Of a DNA stretch of 64,000 nucleotides, positions 35,445-48,404 are shown piece after piece. Both the position numbers and the translations under genes were made by a program. The stretch's first letter is position 1. Each line of letters opens with the position of its first letter. This stretch comes from Glebionis coronaria (lineage: Eukaryota; Streptophyta; Magnoliopsida; Asterales; Asteraceae): the NCBI GenBank assembly GCA_025667525.1, contig CM046882.1, positions 528,576,618 to 528,640,617 on the forward strand. The letters run 5' to 3'. A model generated the notes under the pieces. The model did no database searches, was not told where the DNA came from, and saw only the letters and a program-made list of their open reading frames with translations.

Positions 35445-37786
35445 CTAGTGACTCAGGTATCCTTCCGGCGTGGCGTAACTCCCTGCTAGTGATGTCGCAC
35501 CATGCATGGTCAGGGCTGTCACAGGCACTCTATCAGACTGTGGAAGATGGGTGGATCCAGCAGTAGGGGTGCGACATGTAGCGCGACACCCTTTCTTTCT
35601 CAAGTCCCGATCCACGTTAGCCTTGATGACTTCTTCCAAGCTCCTTTCTCCCTCAAGGGCCCATGGGTTCTCCAAAGGAGGATTGTCTGCATATAGGGGC
35701 ACCATAAGCTGGGAATTGAAGTCCGCCTCTATGCACAATTGCTCAATGACCATGTCAATGGGCGCGTCCTTCAGTGCCTCAATCTTGTACCGCAATGGGT
35801 ACTCGACTTCGTCCAAGGTGGCCATGGACGCGTCCATCTTCTTTTCAGCATCGGGCTTGTGATAGATGTGGTCCTTGACATCCTTGCCTTGGCTTATCCA
35901 TTATGCTCCAGCTAGAAGACCCTCGTGCCTACCACGGTCTATCCCGTTAGAGACCACATCAGCAAAAGGCTGGGCCAATTCAGGAGAGTCTGCAATCTTC
36001 TTCACGGCCAACCTTAGGCCGGATCCTATCAACCATCTACGACCTGCAATGGCTGTGAGTAGGTGGGGATATAACTCTTCGTCGAAATCTACAGCCATTA
36101 CGTCCAACCGCATATCCATTCCCTTCAGGCGATCCTACACGACCTTCTCGTGCTCAACTCTGTAGTCCACAAAGGCTGAGTCTAGCTGTTCCTCACCTTT
36201 CACGACTGCGCACAGGTCGTCACGCTCTTTGGATATGGTCGCCACATCCTTGGTCAGGGATTGGGGTGGTGGTCTCTACGGCTGTCACCTGTTGATATAA
36301 TGATTATTGTTATTAAGCAATAGTGGCATATATACATGGACAATATATATATATATATATATATAACTAAGGTGGTGTAGGGTTGGGCGTTCCTTCTCTC
36401 GCAACAATTGGGCTTCAGCCTCTAGCTCAGCTATCCTATCTTCACGAACGGCGGCATGAATCGCCTGCTCCTTCACGGTTGCCTCAGCCACGGTTAAATC
36501 TTCTCGCAGGGTGGATATCGTTTGTTCATGATCGTCAACCATTTTTTCCCGGCTAGCAATTTTCCTGTCAGCACTCCTTATATGACTCAATGCGCTCTCA
36601 AAGCGGTGTCGCATGGTTGCGCCCACCGTCATTTGGTGTGCGGTTGCAACGTTGAATTGTTCTAGGAGGACGACATGAGTCAGCTCGTTCAAGTCTTGAG
36701 CTAGGATAGGCGGAGTCAGGTGATCTATAAACTCCTTGCATTCTTCTTCTGACTCCAACCTCGTGAACTCGGATAAATTCCATTGAGGGGAGAGGCGTAG
36801 AGCTATCCCATCTAACTGCGGCTATGTGAAGGATGGAGGAGGGGTCAAAGGAGTAGCTTTCATCACAGGCGAGGCTTGTTTGCTTGTGCTTTCCTTGTGC
36901 GGTACGACCATAGGGTCCGCCTTGTTATTTAATGATTCATAAGTTTCTTCAAGCTTTTAATTGACAATTAAACAGTGAAAAAGGTGGTTGTATATCACTT
37001 ACATTAAGGCTATCGTTGGCTCAGTGATGATAGGGTCCACGGTGTTGACGGGGGTAGCTTTCCACACAATCTTCTCCGCTTGGCTTCTTATTACGGTAGG
37101 GGGAGGTAGTGGGTTGATTTCTGGTGCGGTTGTGCTGCTAACCTCTTGGTATTGATGGTGGTCCTTACGTAACCTCTCGATAGGCGTATTGGACGCACCC
37201 GCTTCTTCCTCTGTTTCCTTCACAACTTTCCTCTTCAGCTTGTGCCTTTTTGTGGCGGGTTTTGGTTGTGTTGTTGAGTCAGGCTGGTTCACTGCTTCTT
37301 CTTCTTCCTTGGATTCAAGCATCCGGTCAATTTCCTCTGACAACTGGTCTTGATTGTCATCTTGGTTCTCTGGGTGATGAGTCGTGGTGTCTTTTGCCGT
37401 GTTCTCACCACCTTCCAGCAAGAGGTTGTCGCCATCTTTGTTGAGGAAGTCTAATGGAGACTTCTCTATTCCTTCTTTGCCCATATCAGAGTGGGGCTCT
37501 TGCACTTCTTCCAGGGGGATGGTCAAGTTTTGGGTAGCATCAAGTAGTGGTGGCTCGTCCTGGCGTAATGGTCGAGAGCCTTCGGAGACTTTTTAGGGTC
37601 TCCTTGGCGTAGCAAACCGAATAGCCTCATCTCTGTGGATAAATGCATACAAATGTGTTAGTTACGTACAAAGCATGTTACAAATGCCATTGGAAAGTAA
37701 AGTATACCCACCCTGTCTACGGTCATTCAGGAAGCACGGATATTTGTCCTCCCTACCAAAGTAGTTATGGCTAATCCTTACCAAGC
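35445..37786 (-). pseudogene. PF04195-like putative 'gypsy-type transposase' gene, 3' part
   Basis: Minus-strand gene split by the Athila-like insertion; its 5' part is at 56053-56666. From the insertion inward: the end of exon 1 (FGREDKYPCFLND), an intron with GT...AG ends at about 37711-37633, exon 2 to 37003 (acidic/polar linker, GTAAGTGA donor), a coiled-coil exon with EFID, RFESALSHIRSAD and EREKM-like heptads to about 36361, an intron with a TA tract, then the last exon. The last exon holds DFDEELYPHLLTAIAGRRW, the part I recall from many Asteraceae proteins, and ends at 35445. There are stops in frame at about 37592 (TAA), 36137 (TAG) and 35903 (TAA). PF04195 proteins are transposon-associated; their biochemical role is unknown to me. 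Confidence 0.75.
36343..36364. repeat. Short (TA)n tract in an intron
   Basis: About eleven TA units inside the last intron of the PF04195-like pseudogene. Confidence 0.85.
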
Positions 37787-38228
37787 ATAGGTAATAAGTG
37801 TGAAAACACTTATCCTTTTACCACTTATTTCTAATAATAACAAGACCAAAACGTGTATTTAACGTCGTAAAAGGCGGAATTACGCGTGGTTTGTGTTTTT
37901 ATTGTGTTTTAGGACAAAAATATGAAATAGGAAGAAAACACGGGCTTTCACGGGCTTTTATCGAAGAAAAAGACAAAAGACGAAGTCAAAAGATCAACAG
38001 TGCAAGAAGAACGGAAGTCAAAGACCTATTCTGAAGATTTATCACAGAAAAAGTCAAAAGACGGAATTTTAACGAAGTCGAAGAACCAAGTCTACTAAAA
38101 GAAGAAAATTAGAAGACGAGTTCATTTTATCATTCGACTAATCCCGAGACAAAGTCGAGAAAGACGAGTTATTTAAAAGACGAGAAGACATGAAGAAAGA
38201 GAGAAGCAACAATACCTTCCCCTTCCCC

Positions 38229-38237
38229 TATATATAA
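38229..38237 (+). promoter_or_regulatory. TATA box of the Athila-like 5' LTR
   Basis: TATATATAA after CTTCCCC. The counterpart in the 3' LTR is at 54437. Confidence 0.7.
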
Positions 38238-38424
38238 TTTCCTAATATGTCATTAGGAGAGTTAGTTATTTTTTTGAGTTTTTAGAGGTAAGTAGGAGTA
38301 TGTGTTTTACTTTCTCTCTCTAGCTTTTCTTTCAAGTTTATTAATCATTCATCTTAATCTTGTAATTTTTGATCTTAATCTTCAATTTAATCAAGCTTTT
38401 TAGTTAATTCTCATTCTACCTTTC

Positions 38425-39327
38425 TGATGGAGGAGCATAAGAATAAACTTCTTATTTAGTTTTATTTTGATATATCTTTTATTTAGTTTTCTTATTTTCT
38501 GGTATCTTTTATTTAATGTTTTTATTTTTGTGTTTTCTAGAAGAATATTGTTTTCTTTTTATCCAAGTTTAGTTTTCCTATAAAATTAGGATTTTGGTTA
38601 TTGTATTTGATAATGAAGTTATGAATAAAAATTACAGACTTTTAGTCTTTTGTTAATCAACTTAAATCCAGGTTAGGGTTTATTGTTTGATTTTATCCAA
38701 ATAATCGGGTATTCGTTGAATCAACGAATACCCGATTATTTGGATGAAATCAAACAATAAACCCTAACCTGGATTTAATTTGATTAACAAAAGACTAAAA
38801 GTCTGTAATTTTTATTCATAACTTCATTCCTAATTTTATAGGAAAACTAAACTTGGATAAAAAGAAAACAATATTCTTCTAGAAAACACAAAAATAAAAA
38901 CATTAAATAAAAGATACCACAAAATAAGAAAACTAAATAAAAGATATCACAAAATAAAACTAAATAAGAAGTTTATTCTTATGCTCCTCCATCATTATAC
39001 AGATAATCAGGTAAACTCCAACAATCGTTGATTCAACGAATACCCGATTATTTGGATGAAATCAAACAATAAACCCTAACCTGGATTTAAGTTGATTAAC
39101 AAAATACTAAAAGTCTGTAATTTTTATTCATAAATTCATTATCAAATACAATAACCAAAATCCTAATTTTATAGGAAAACTAAACTTGGATAAAAAGAAA
39201 ACAATATTCTTCTAGAAAACACAAAAATAAAAACATTAAATAAAAGATACCACAAAATAAGAAAACTAAATAAAAGATATCACAAAATAAAACTAAATAA
39301 GAAGTTTATTCTTATGCTCCTCCATCA
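38425..39327. mobile_element. Fold-back element with three ~290-bp arms
   Basis: It starts TGATGGAGGAGCATAAG and ends with the exact inverse, flanked by the 5-bp duplication CTTTC (38420-38424, 39328-39332). It is absent from the 3' LTR. Arm 1 (38425-38721) is followed at once by its inverted copy, arm 2 (to 38994, with a short internal deletion), then a 26-base spacer and a second inverted copy, arm 3 (39021-39327). The pivot CGTTG-AAT-CAACG is at about 38714-38726. No ORF. It is a long-inverted-repeat, MITE-like or fold-back transposon; the superfamily is unknown. Confidence 0.88.
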
Positions 39328-39669
39328 CTTTCTTAATCATAATCTATTGTTTTGTCTCTTTAATCATGTAGTTGATTTAATCTTATTGATTGTGTGATTG
39401 ATTTGCTTATTACATTGTGCTTATTGATTTGGTGTGTTTGATGTTCTAGCTTATTATGCTTTTTGATTAATTAGTGTTGGCTTATTTTTAATAAAGTTTT
39501 TTTATAGTTTAAATCTTTTAAAAGTTCATTTTTAATATTTAGCTTATTTGGTGTTTTTATAGTTTTAAAATTGTGGCTTATTTGCTTTTTCTTAAAATTA
39601 ATTTGATTAAGTTTTTGGTTTTTAGCTTATTTTTTGTTTTTCTTATTTGAATTTTAGATGTTATTCGGC

Positions 39670-40285
39670 TTTTAAAACCCTAATATTCCGAATAGTTTCA
39701 TTCTCTGTTATCCCGGATTAGCAAGAGTTTCAATATCCCGAATAGTGTAAATTTTGTGATTCTGGGTTAGCCATAAATTTCATATTGCGGATAAGGTTTA
39801 TTACACCTTATTCCGGATTGTATACGGGTTACATATTCCAAATAGCAACAAAAGCATGTATTCTGGATTGTAGCACTTTGGTAGATTCTGGATTAAACTT
39901 GGTGATTCCGGATTGTTCTTATTTCTAGTGATTCCGGTAAGGGAAATTTCCGATATTCCGAATTGTTATAGGAAGTGGATTCCGGATTATATCCGTAACA
40001 TGGATTCTGGATTGCTTAAGTGAACAAGATTCCGGATAAGAAAACATATTCCGGACTGTTTATGGAATTTGGATTCCGAATTAGCTGCTGATTAGTATTC
40101 CGGATTGTTAGTGTTTCTTTTATTCCGGATAACGTGTGATAGAAAAATTCCGGATTGTTTCTAATTTTAACATTCCGGATAGAGTATAGAATTCATCATA
40201 CCGGATTGTCAGGAAGTTGTGGTTTCCGGATTGTGTAAAGTATACACATTCCGGATTAGGTAAATTTTTGGTATTCAGACTTATG
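39670..40285. repeat. Interspersed ATTCCGGAT motifs in the 5' LTR
   Basis: Many copies of ATTCCGGATTGT or ATTCCGGATAA at irregular spacing, several with one change. The same set is in the 3' LTR at 54985-55575. Confidence 0.85.
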
Positions 40286-40750
40286 TTTGGTTTTGGTTTT
40301 CTGTTCTATTTTCAAACCTTTATTTTTCACGCCAGTTTTTTTTAATTTATTTTCAAAGCGTTTTATCTTAGTTAATTTCTAATTTAATTTTTAATAAAGT
40401 TTTAACTTTCAACATTTACTTTTTATAAAGTTTTAATCTTTCCTCGTTGTTTTAAAAGTCTTAATTTTTACTTTAATCTTTTCAAGTTTTCAACTTTATT
40501 TCTTAAATAGTTAATCACCTTTAGTTTCTTTTACCAAGTTCTACTGTGCTGCATTCATTTTGGATAAGCACTCAAGGTTAGACATCCTTCCTTTATTTTT
40601 ATGTTTAATAGCTTTAACGTTTATAAACTTAGATAATCAATATCTCCCCCTTTTAGTGACAAAAAACAAAAATTCCACCTTAAACCGTGATCAATTAGAT
40701 TAGATACCGAGAACGAACGAGTACACATATGCAAAAACCATCTATTAAAA

Positions 40751-40765
40751 TAGCGCCGCTGCCGG
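40751..40765 (+). other. Primer-binding site of the Athila-like element
   Basis: TAGCGCCGCTGCCGG, the family A primer site with one G-to-A change in the second base. This would mispair with the penultimate base of the tRNA-Asp CCA end. Confidence 0.8.
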
Positions 40766-40943
40766 CTCTTTTCGTAAAGATTAACGTTTTTTTTAAATGG
40801 ATTTTGGGATTGTTCTTTTGGGAACGTTATTTTCAAGCATAAAAATTTTACAAAAAAAAGATCCTAAAAAATATATAATTTTCAAAAATTCAAAAAAATA
40901 AAAAAGATAAAAAATTAAAAATATTATATTTCTATTTTAGTGT

Positions 40944-42480
40944 ATGCGTACTCGATCTTCGTCTTATCCTGAGCCCGAGACTCGTAGAGACTTAGATATG
41001 GCCGGTGTGCATAATAATAACAATCCACCTCACCCCAACATGAATAATAACAACCATGACCCTCAAGCTGACCTTCGTACAATGGAGGAGCTATGCCAAC
41101 CAACTATGAATGGACGTGGAGGACCGATTGCGCCGATGCAAATCACGGCTCCCGAATTTTCGTTGAAGCATCACATGATCCAACAAGTTCAAAATGCTTG
41201 TCCATTTCGTTGATTACCGGATGATGATGCCAACAAACACCTCGATAAATTCATAACCGTCACTCAAAGCATGAAATTACCCGGTGTTTCCATGGATTTT
41301 ATCCGCCTTCATCTTTTTCCACATACTTTATCCCGCCATCCCAAAAAATGGTTTTATCGTCTTCCTAAAAACTCAATTCATACATGGGACGAGATGATTC
41401 AAAAAATTTGTCGCGCTACTTTCCACTATCCATGATCACTAGTCTTCGGAATCAAATCAGTGGTTTCACTCAAGAACCCGATGAGTCTCTTTTCGATGCT
41501 TGGGAATGTTATAATGTCTTGATCAATCGTTGTCCCAACCATAATATGCTCCTCGTCACTTTAATTGATACTTTCTACAATGGTTTAACTTTTCGTGATC
41601 GTGATACGATTAATGCCGCCGTCGGTGGTACGTTTATGAAGAGAAGACCCGAGGAGTGTAGAGAGCTTATAGAGAACATGACCACTCATCACAAAAATTA
41701 GGATTCATCTGCATCTTCAAGAAATAATCCGAGAGTCAATGTTTCTTCTACTTCATCAAACCCCGAGTTAACCGAACTCACCCGCCAAATAGCCGAGATG
41801 AACAAAAATTTCTTAACCATGGCTACGAACCAATTTCAACAAGTTAAAGCTGTAACACCTTCTTCTGAGACTTGCGGTGGTTCTCATTCATACACCGATT
41901 GTCCTTCTACTCATGACAATCCGGAAAACGTGTATGCGGTTAACGGTAATTTTTCCACGGGAGGCTATCAAGTACGTCCTCAAGGTGACCGCAATTTGCT
42001 AAGTTATCGTTCAAACAACTTTCTTTCACCACCCGGTTTTCCTCCTAAAAACGAAAACAACTTCACTCACAACAATCAAAACCAACCTCGAGCTCCTAAT
42101 CACTATCAAACTCAAAGAAATCCATATCCACCTCAAGGAAATAATCATGTTTACCAACAACCCACTTATCAACCACCCGCTTACCAAGCTCCTCCTCCCA
42201 ACCAACCCACGACATTTAATCACGAGGTTGAAACTTACATGAGGACTAATGACGCGCTGGTGAAGAATCTTTAGAGCCAAATTATTAACTTGAAAGGTGT
42301 CATGGCTAAACAAGGGAATGATCTTCGAGCCGAGCTTAGGAATGACATGCGAAACTCTTGAAGCAGTCAAACCAATGACTTAAGAGATATGATGGCTAGT
42401 TTCTTCCCAAGTAATCAACCCTCTGCTTCGGGTTCTCTTCCGAGTAACACCATTTCTAATCCAAGAGGGGAGATGAAAGC
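40944..42480 (+). pseudogene. Athila-like gag, broken
   Basis: The frame starts at ATG 40944 with an Asn/Pro/His-rich head, then MEELCQPTMNGRGG and ITAPEFSLKH. Stop TGA is at 41211, after which the same frame continues into the gag core (LDKF, FPHTLS, HTWDEM) up to a frameshift near 41430. The core then goes on as RNQISGF...ESLFDAWECY to a TAG at 41699. A zinc-knuckle region follows (TCGGSHSYTDC, first Cys replaced by Ser) and a Pro/Asn/Gln-rich stretch, with further stops at about 42272 and 42359. Gag would form the particle shell around element RNA; this copy cannot. The same CGGxH knuckle type occurs in the family A protein. Confidence 0.85.
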
Positions 42481-43480
42481 AATCACCACCCGAAGCGGAA
42501 AAGGTTATAAGGAACACGAGATTCCTAAACCTACTCCGGTGATTGTGACAAAGGATAACGAGCAACCTTTACAAATTCCTCCACCTTCTACTTCCACCCC
42601 TCCTCCACCCAAGGATGTGAGTGAGAATTCCATTCCAAAGCCTTCATCTCAACCCGACATACCTTACCCTTCAAGGTTAAGGAAAGAGAAGTTGAAGAAC
42701 AAGGATGATATTCAAATTTCAAACTTTCTTAAAATATTTAAACAATTGAATTTCAACATCTCCTTTGCCGAGGCTCTCGCTCACATTCCTAAATATGCTA
42801 AAATGTTCAAAGATCTTATAAGTGATAAGGAAAAACTCCTTGATATTGCTCAAACCCAACTTAATGAGAATTGCTCCGCGGTTGTCTTAAGGAAATTACC
42901 AACCAAACTTGGTGATCTGTGTCGCTTTCTCATTCCTTGCAACTTTCCCGGGGTAGAGAATTATATGTCCCTAGCCGATCTAGGTGCTAGTGTCAACTTA
43001 ATGCCATTAAGCGTTTGGAAACAATCATCTCTACCCGAGCTAGTCCTCACACGAATGACATTGGAGTTAGCTAACCGTACGATTGCCTATCCGGTGGGGA
43101 TAGCCAAAGATGTTTTCGTCAGTGTCGACAAATTCACCTTTCTGGCGGATTTTGTTGTCGTTGACTACGAGATGGACCCCCGTGTTCCATTAATCATTGG
43201 ATGTCCATTCTTGAGGACCGGTCGCACTCTTATTGATGTAGCCGCGGGGGAATTAATCATGAGAGTTGGTGACGACAAAATCGTCTTCAACATGGGTAAA
43301 CTTTTTAAGAAACCTTATGAACACGAGAGCGTTAATTTCATCGACGTACTTGATGATGCTTGTGAAGAACATTTCAAAGATGCTTGTAAAAGTGGTTTTT
43401 CTTCTCTACCTATTGTTGAGACCGTTGCCTCTATTGTTCCCTCATTTACACCACCACTTCATCATCATTTACACCACCTT
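42481..43480 (+). pseudogene. Athila-like aspartic protease region
   Basis: Open from 42389 to 43564 in one frame. After ITTRSGK and a Pro-rich linker come a conserved helix region (SFAEALAHIPKYAKM) and the protease core with the catalytic box ADLGASVNLMP (family ADLGAS), then LADRS-like LANRTIAYPVGIA and the flap/C-terminal PLIIGCPFLRTGR. It should cut the gag-pol polyprotein. The active site looks intact. The frame ends by running into copia sequence at about 43489. A frameshift near 43450 separates it from the frame of the RT that follows the insertion. Confidence 0.85.
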
Positions 43481-43488
43481 CTAGGACT

Positions 43489-45556
43489 GAATGGGATACG
43501 TTGTTTCAACCGTTTGATGAATTCTTTACTCCTCCAAGTATTGTTGCTCCAGAACCTGAGGTAATAGCTCCGGTAACCGAAGTTGTCGCTCCAGCAACCG
43601 AAGCACAATCAGACAGATCTGCACCTACAATTGGTCAAGATATACCATCAACAAGTAATTCACAACCAACACCTGTTTCAACTACCCATGTCATGCCTAT
43701 TGATGATGAAGAGGATGATGATGATCACGATTTGGAATTCGCTCAAATGCGTGAACTTCCATTCTTTGGTGTACCTATTCCCGACCCTAATCAAGTCGGG
43801 TCGTCCACCTCAGAGGAAGCTCCTTCTTCAGTTTACTCCAATCCACGGATTCGTGAACATGACAGCAAGTGGACAAAGGATCATCCTATAGATTCTATTA
43901 TTGGTGACCCTAATCGTCCGGTATCCACACGAAGTCCGTTACAAGAAAGTGCATTGTTTTGTCACTTTGATGTTTTTCTCACTGAAGTTGAACCTAAGAC
44001 ATGGCAACAAGCTTTTACTCAATCATGTTGGATAGAAGCTATGCAAGAAGAACTTAATGAATTTATACTTCTTGAAGTATGGGAACTTGTCCCATGCCCG
44101 GATCAATTGCAGTTACTCACTTTGAAATGGGTTTACAAGGTGAAACTCGATGAGTTAGGCGTAATATTAGAGAACAAAGCTCGTCTAGTAGCTCGTGGAT
44201 ACAAGCAATTATTGGGCATCGACTTTATGGAATCCTTTGCACCTGTTTCCCGTTTGAAAGCTATTCGACTATTCCTCGCTTATGCAGCCCATATGAATAT
44301 GATCGTCTATCAGATGGATGTGAAGACGGCATTTCTTAATGGTGAACTCAAGGAAGAGGTCTATGTTCAATAACCAGATGGTTTTGTGAATCCTAATTAT
44401 CCTAATCATGTCTACAAGCTCAAGAAGGCTCTCTATGGGTTGAAGCAAGCTCCTCGCGCATGGTACGATCTATTGTCATAATTCTTCATTATGCAAGGCT
44501 TCGCTAAAGGCAAGGTGGATCCCACGCTGTTCATTCAGAAACGAGGTAAAGATATGATTATGGTACAAATATATGTTGATGATATTATATTTGCAGCCTC
44601 GACCCAAACCCTTATCGGATGAGTTTGGGACACTCGTGTCTTCCAAGTTTAAGATGTCAATGATGGGCAAAGTATCATTCTTCTTAGGTCTTCAGATATC
44701 TCAAAGTCCCAGAGGCATCTTCATCACTCAATCCAAGTATGCCCTTGAATCACTAAAGAAGTATAAGATGGAATCTTGCGACCCCGTGGATACTCCAATG
44801 GTGGAACGAACTAAGCTTGATGCAGATCCACATGGAGTTGCCGTTGATCCGACGCTTTATCGTGGAATGATCGGTACTCATCTGTATATCACAGCTAGTC
44901 GACCTGATCTTCAATTTGCTATATGTATGTGTGCTCGGTATAAAACTAGGCCTACTGAGTTACACTTAGCTACTGTTAAACGGATCTTTCGATATCTTAA
45001 AGGAACCATTAATCGGGGATATTGGTATTCGAAGGACTCTTCTATTGCACTAATGGCATATGCAGATGCGGATCACGCGGGTTGTCAAGATACAAGGCGT
45101 AGCACGAGTGGAACTTTGCAACTTCTAGGAGATCGACTAATCAGTTGGGCATCGAAAAGGTAGAAAAGCGCTGCAATTTCAAGTACGGAAGCAGAATACA
45201 TAGCTATGTCCGGTTGCTGTGCTCAAATTCTTTGGATGAGATCGCAATTAACCGACTATGGTCTAGGTTTCAACAAAATCCCGATGTACTGCGACAACAA
45301 GAGTGCAATTGCCTTATGCTGCAACAATGTTCAATTCTCCCGGTCGAAGCATATTGACATTCGCTACCATTTCATCAAGGAGCAAGTGGAAAATGGAGTA
45401 ATCGAGCTTTACTTTGTCTGATCTGATTATCAATTGGCGGATATTTTCACGAAGGCATTAGATCGCGCTCGAATTGAATTTTTGGCCGACAAGCTAGGAA
45501 TGAGAATTTTCTCGCCTGAGACTCTTAAGGAATTGGCAGATGAAGAGAAAGAATAA
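43489..45556 (+). pseudogene. Ty1/copia reverse transcriptase-RNase H (RVT_2), broken
   Basis: It starts [13 protein letters not shown], then an acidic linker, [48 protein letters not shown] (RT fingers and first catalytic Asp), [14 protein letters not shown], and the YVDD box at about 44570. RNase H follows with [16 protein letters not shown] and [10 protein letters not shown]. Stops are at about 44371, 44478, 45161 and 45420 and a frameshift lies near 44600. The frame ends at TAA about 45556. Gene order (RT at the 3' end of pol) and wording are those of SIRE/Maximus-type copia. Inactive. Confidence 0.9.
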
Positions 45557-48393
45557 TGATGGTAAACTATTATCCGTATCCTTGGTGATCATCTGTATAT
45601 ATTGTTTATATTTTACTCTACAAAAGCAAAATACAAAAATATAAAACCATATAAAAACCATAAAAATTGAAAAATTCATAAAAATCCAAAAATATTTTCA
45701 CTTTATTTTTCAAAGGCATGTCTTTTGGTACGATAATATTTACGGCCTTAGAAATGTTGATTAATATTGACACGGCGCCATAAATAGAGTTCGTACAAAA
45801 GTTGTAAATATTTCATAAAACATGCCTTATGGCTTGTAGTTATTTTTTACTGCAACCCGATTTTCATATTAAAGTCAAGTATTTCTTATGAAAGCTTTGG
45901 CTCACAACGGGAATTAATTTTCTCGGGCAAGGTTTACTTTAAAACCTTGTAAGGGATCAAGTTTACTTTATAACTTGGTCTAACATAAATCTATGTACGT
46001 TTCAGTGCATTTATTTGTTAAAACAAGAGAAGTCTTGTTTTTATGAAGCTATCATCCCTACAACCATATCAATCTACAATTGGTATCTACATACTCGACA
46101 ATGAAACTACTCAACCGATGACTACAGCTCTTTCAATAGAACACGGGTCAACAATTGAGGGGAGCAATTGTCAAGCATTCAGAATCTTCGATGCCGAACG
46201 TGCCAAGCTCACTAACTGGTGTCAAGACTACAATACCAATCGTACATGTGGTGTCAAGAGATGACTTCAGACGTGACGAGGCGACCAACATATGCTGACA
46301 AGAACCATCTGATCTTATCATATGATGTTCTCATCTATCAGGTCCAACCTTGTCAATTTTTTTCTAATATGGTGAATATGTGATCATGTTACAAATCGGT
46401 ATCATATCTCATACATCTGGAATCATGAAGATAAAACGGACTTGCATTTTTCTTCCCAAAACCTTTGTTAAAACTTCATTAAATCAATTGATATTAAAAA
46501 AATCGATTGGGTTAATATTTTTAATATGGGGGAGAAAATGTGATTTAATATGGGATATTATCACAAATGGTAATGTTCTGGCTCATCCCGACATATGCGA
46601 AATGTTTTCGAATATCGTGGCATATGTTAAGGGGAGCAAAATGGATTTGCTATATCAAAATGGATTTTCATGGTGACATATACTTACCCAAAACCCATTT
46701 ATTTCACGACGATGAAGATTGTGGTGACATAAGGATGGTAGGATAGGTTAAGTCCTATGATTCTTCCAGAACCAGAGGAATCTTCCCAAGGACATTCCAT
46801 AGCTAGAAATAGTAGTCCTTAGGAAATATGGAGAAAGATTGTGAACGTAGCTGAATGCCGACCAAGTACTTAAGTTAGCACTGAAACAATCACAACAAGG
46901 TGCTAGTTATGACGTATTGGTAAGCATTGAAGGGGTTGAAGAATGAAAAAGAATTGTAAAGATAAAAGGTGTAAAGAAAGAAGCCCTCCTTACAACTTTA
47001 GGCAGAAACCGGGTCAACACATATGCTATTGAGATCATTTTAATGATTCTCGATATTGAAGACAGACATCATGGACCCAGTGATGCAATGCACAACCCAT
47101 CCCAGCTAACTCAGATATCTCTCAAAAGGTATTTGTTTTAATCACACAGAGACAACACATTATCTATTGATTTATTCACTCCGAATAAATTGGTATTGAA
47201 AAGGTGGCACTCCACTCCAGCCTCCGATCACTAAAATCCAAAATGCACGATCGAGTCTAGAGCCATTTGAGATCATCAAATATCTCATTAGGACACACTT
47301 TCATAATTCCTTGCTTCTTCACACACTGTGAAAAGTAAGAAAGATCTTAAGAGTCCTACGCAAAATCTTCATGATCTTGCCTGAACATCCGAGTAATACG
47401 AAAGTATTTACAATGAAGATGGAAATCCTTCTTGAGCGAATATCAAAAAGCTCATGGTAGGTGACTTGTGCGATTCTTTATGAATCAAGCTTGTGATAAC
47501 TGGAAAGCAACAGTGGTTTAATTCTTAAATGAATTTAAACACGTTCCAGGCCTCTACGCAATATCTTAGTGATCTTACCAGAACACTCAGAGTGATATCT
47601 TAGTGTTCAAAGTGATGAGTGGAAATCCTTCTAGTGTTAACCTCAAACAACACTTGGTAGGTAACTTGCAAGATTCTATACGAATCAAGCTCGTGACAAC
47701 TGGAAAGCAACGATGGTGCGGTTCTTAATTGAATTTCACTTGTTCCAGGAATATGAATTGACGACTTCAAATCATGCGGATATTATTATCCAAATGATTC
47801 ACTCTTTATGTTCGCAGTCAGGTTTGGACGGTCGAATAAAGAGAACGGGTTTACCCGCGAAATTCTGTCAGGAAGTTACTTAATTGAAACTATCCGTCAC
47901 GGGTACGATATCTAATATCGTCCAACGGTCTTCACCGACCAGAGGTAAAATGCTACCGATTTAGAATGAAATGTTCAAAGCCATTTCTTTCGTGTCTACT
48001 TATGTTGCGGCATTTGAAGACGGTGGCGTTGCGGAATCCAAGAAGAAGTCGTCCCCGCATGTTTATACTTTATGCACTTAATAGCTCATCTAATTCAAGA
48101 AAGCCTAAAAGTTAAGTCTTCCGCTGTATCGAACTCTGAAGCTTTCAAGAATTACGAAGGTATAAGTATGTGGGACATGGTGTCACGAGGAGGCGAAGAT
48201 CACAAGTGATGGATGCACAAGATCAAGGCAAGAGATTAATGCTAAAGATTGATATCAAAGATCACATTAGCATGTTCACGAGAAAAGAAAAAGAAAAGAA
48301 AGACGAAGACTACGAGCTCAAGACAAGCATAGTATGCTAGGTTTATTTAATTATTGTAACTCAGGTGACGCCCTTGTTTGGAGTGACTTCCCT
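45557..48393 (+). other. 3' non-pol region of the copia element
   Basis: 2.8 kb between pol and LTR, where SIRE-type elements often carry an extra gene. No frame longer than 98 codons; 46043-46264 and 46380-46676 show no domain I know. A palindrome ACAATTG-AGGGGAG-CAATTGT lies near 46149-46171. A 200-bp tandem duplication lies at 47354-47750. Confidence 0.55.
47354..47750. repeat. Diverged 200-bp tandem duplication
   Basis: Unit 1 (47354-47550) and unit 2 (47551-47750) share CTACGCAA, GATCTT, GAAGATGGAAATCCTTCT-like, ACTGGAAAGCAACG and the end GTTCCAGG in the same order. They have many substitutions between them. Confidence 0.75.
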
Positions 48394-48404
48394 TAGGGGG
48401 AGAT
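48394..48404 (+). other. Polypurine tract of the copia element
   Basis: TTAGGGGGAGAT directly before the LTR start TGTTGGAAAT. Confidence 0.75.

Larger units (their letters stand above)
37792..40747 (+). repeat. 5' LTR of the Athila-like element
   Basis: It matches the 3' LTR (53999-56047) apart from an insertion of about 908 bp, the fold-back element. U3 shares long stretches with family A (GTGTATTTAACGTCGTAAA, AACACGGGC...). The TATA box is at 38229-38237. R/U5 (39670-40285) has irregularly spaced ATTCCGGAT(TGT) motifs, the counterpart of the family A minisatellite. Confidence 0.93.

Noticed and set aside
35327..36165. Plus-strand ORFs of 79-118 codons
   Set aside because: Antisense to the PF04195-like last exon, whose protein wording is recognised on the minus strand.
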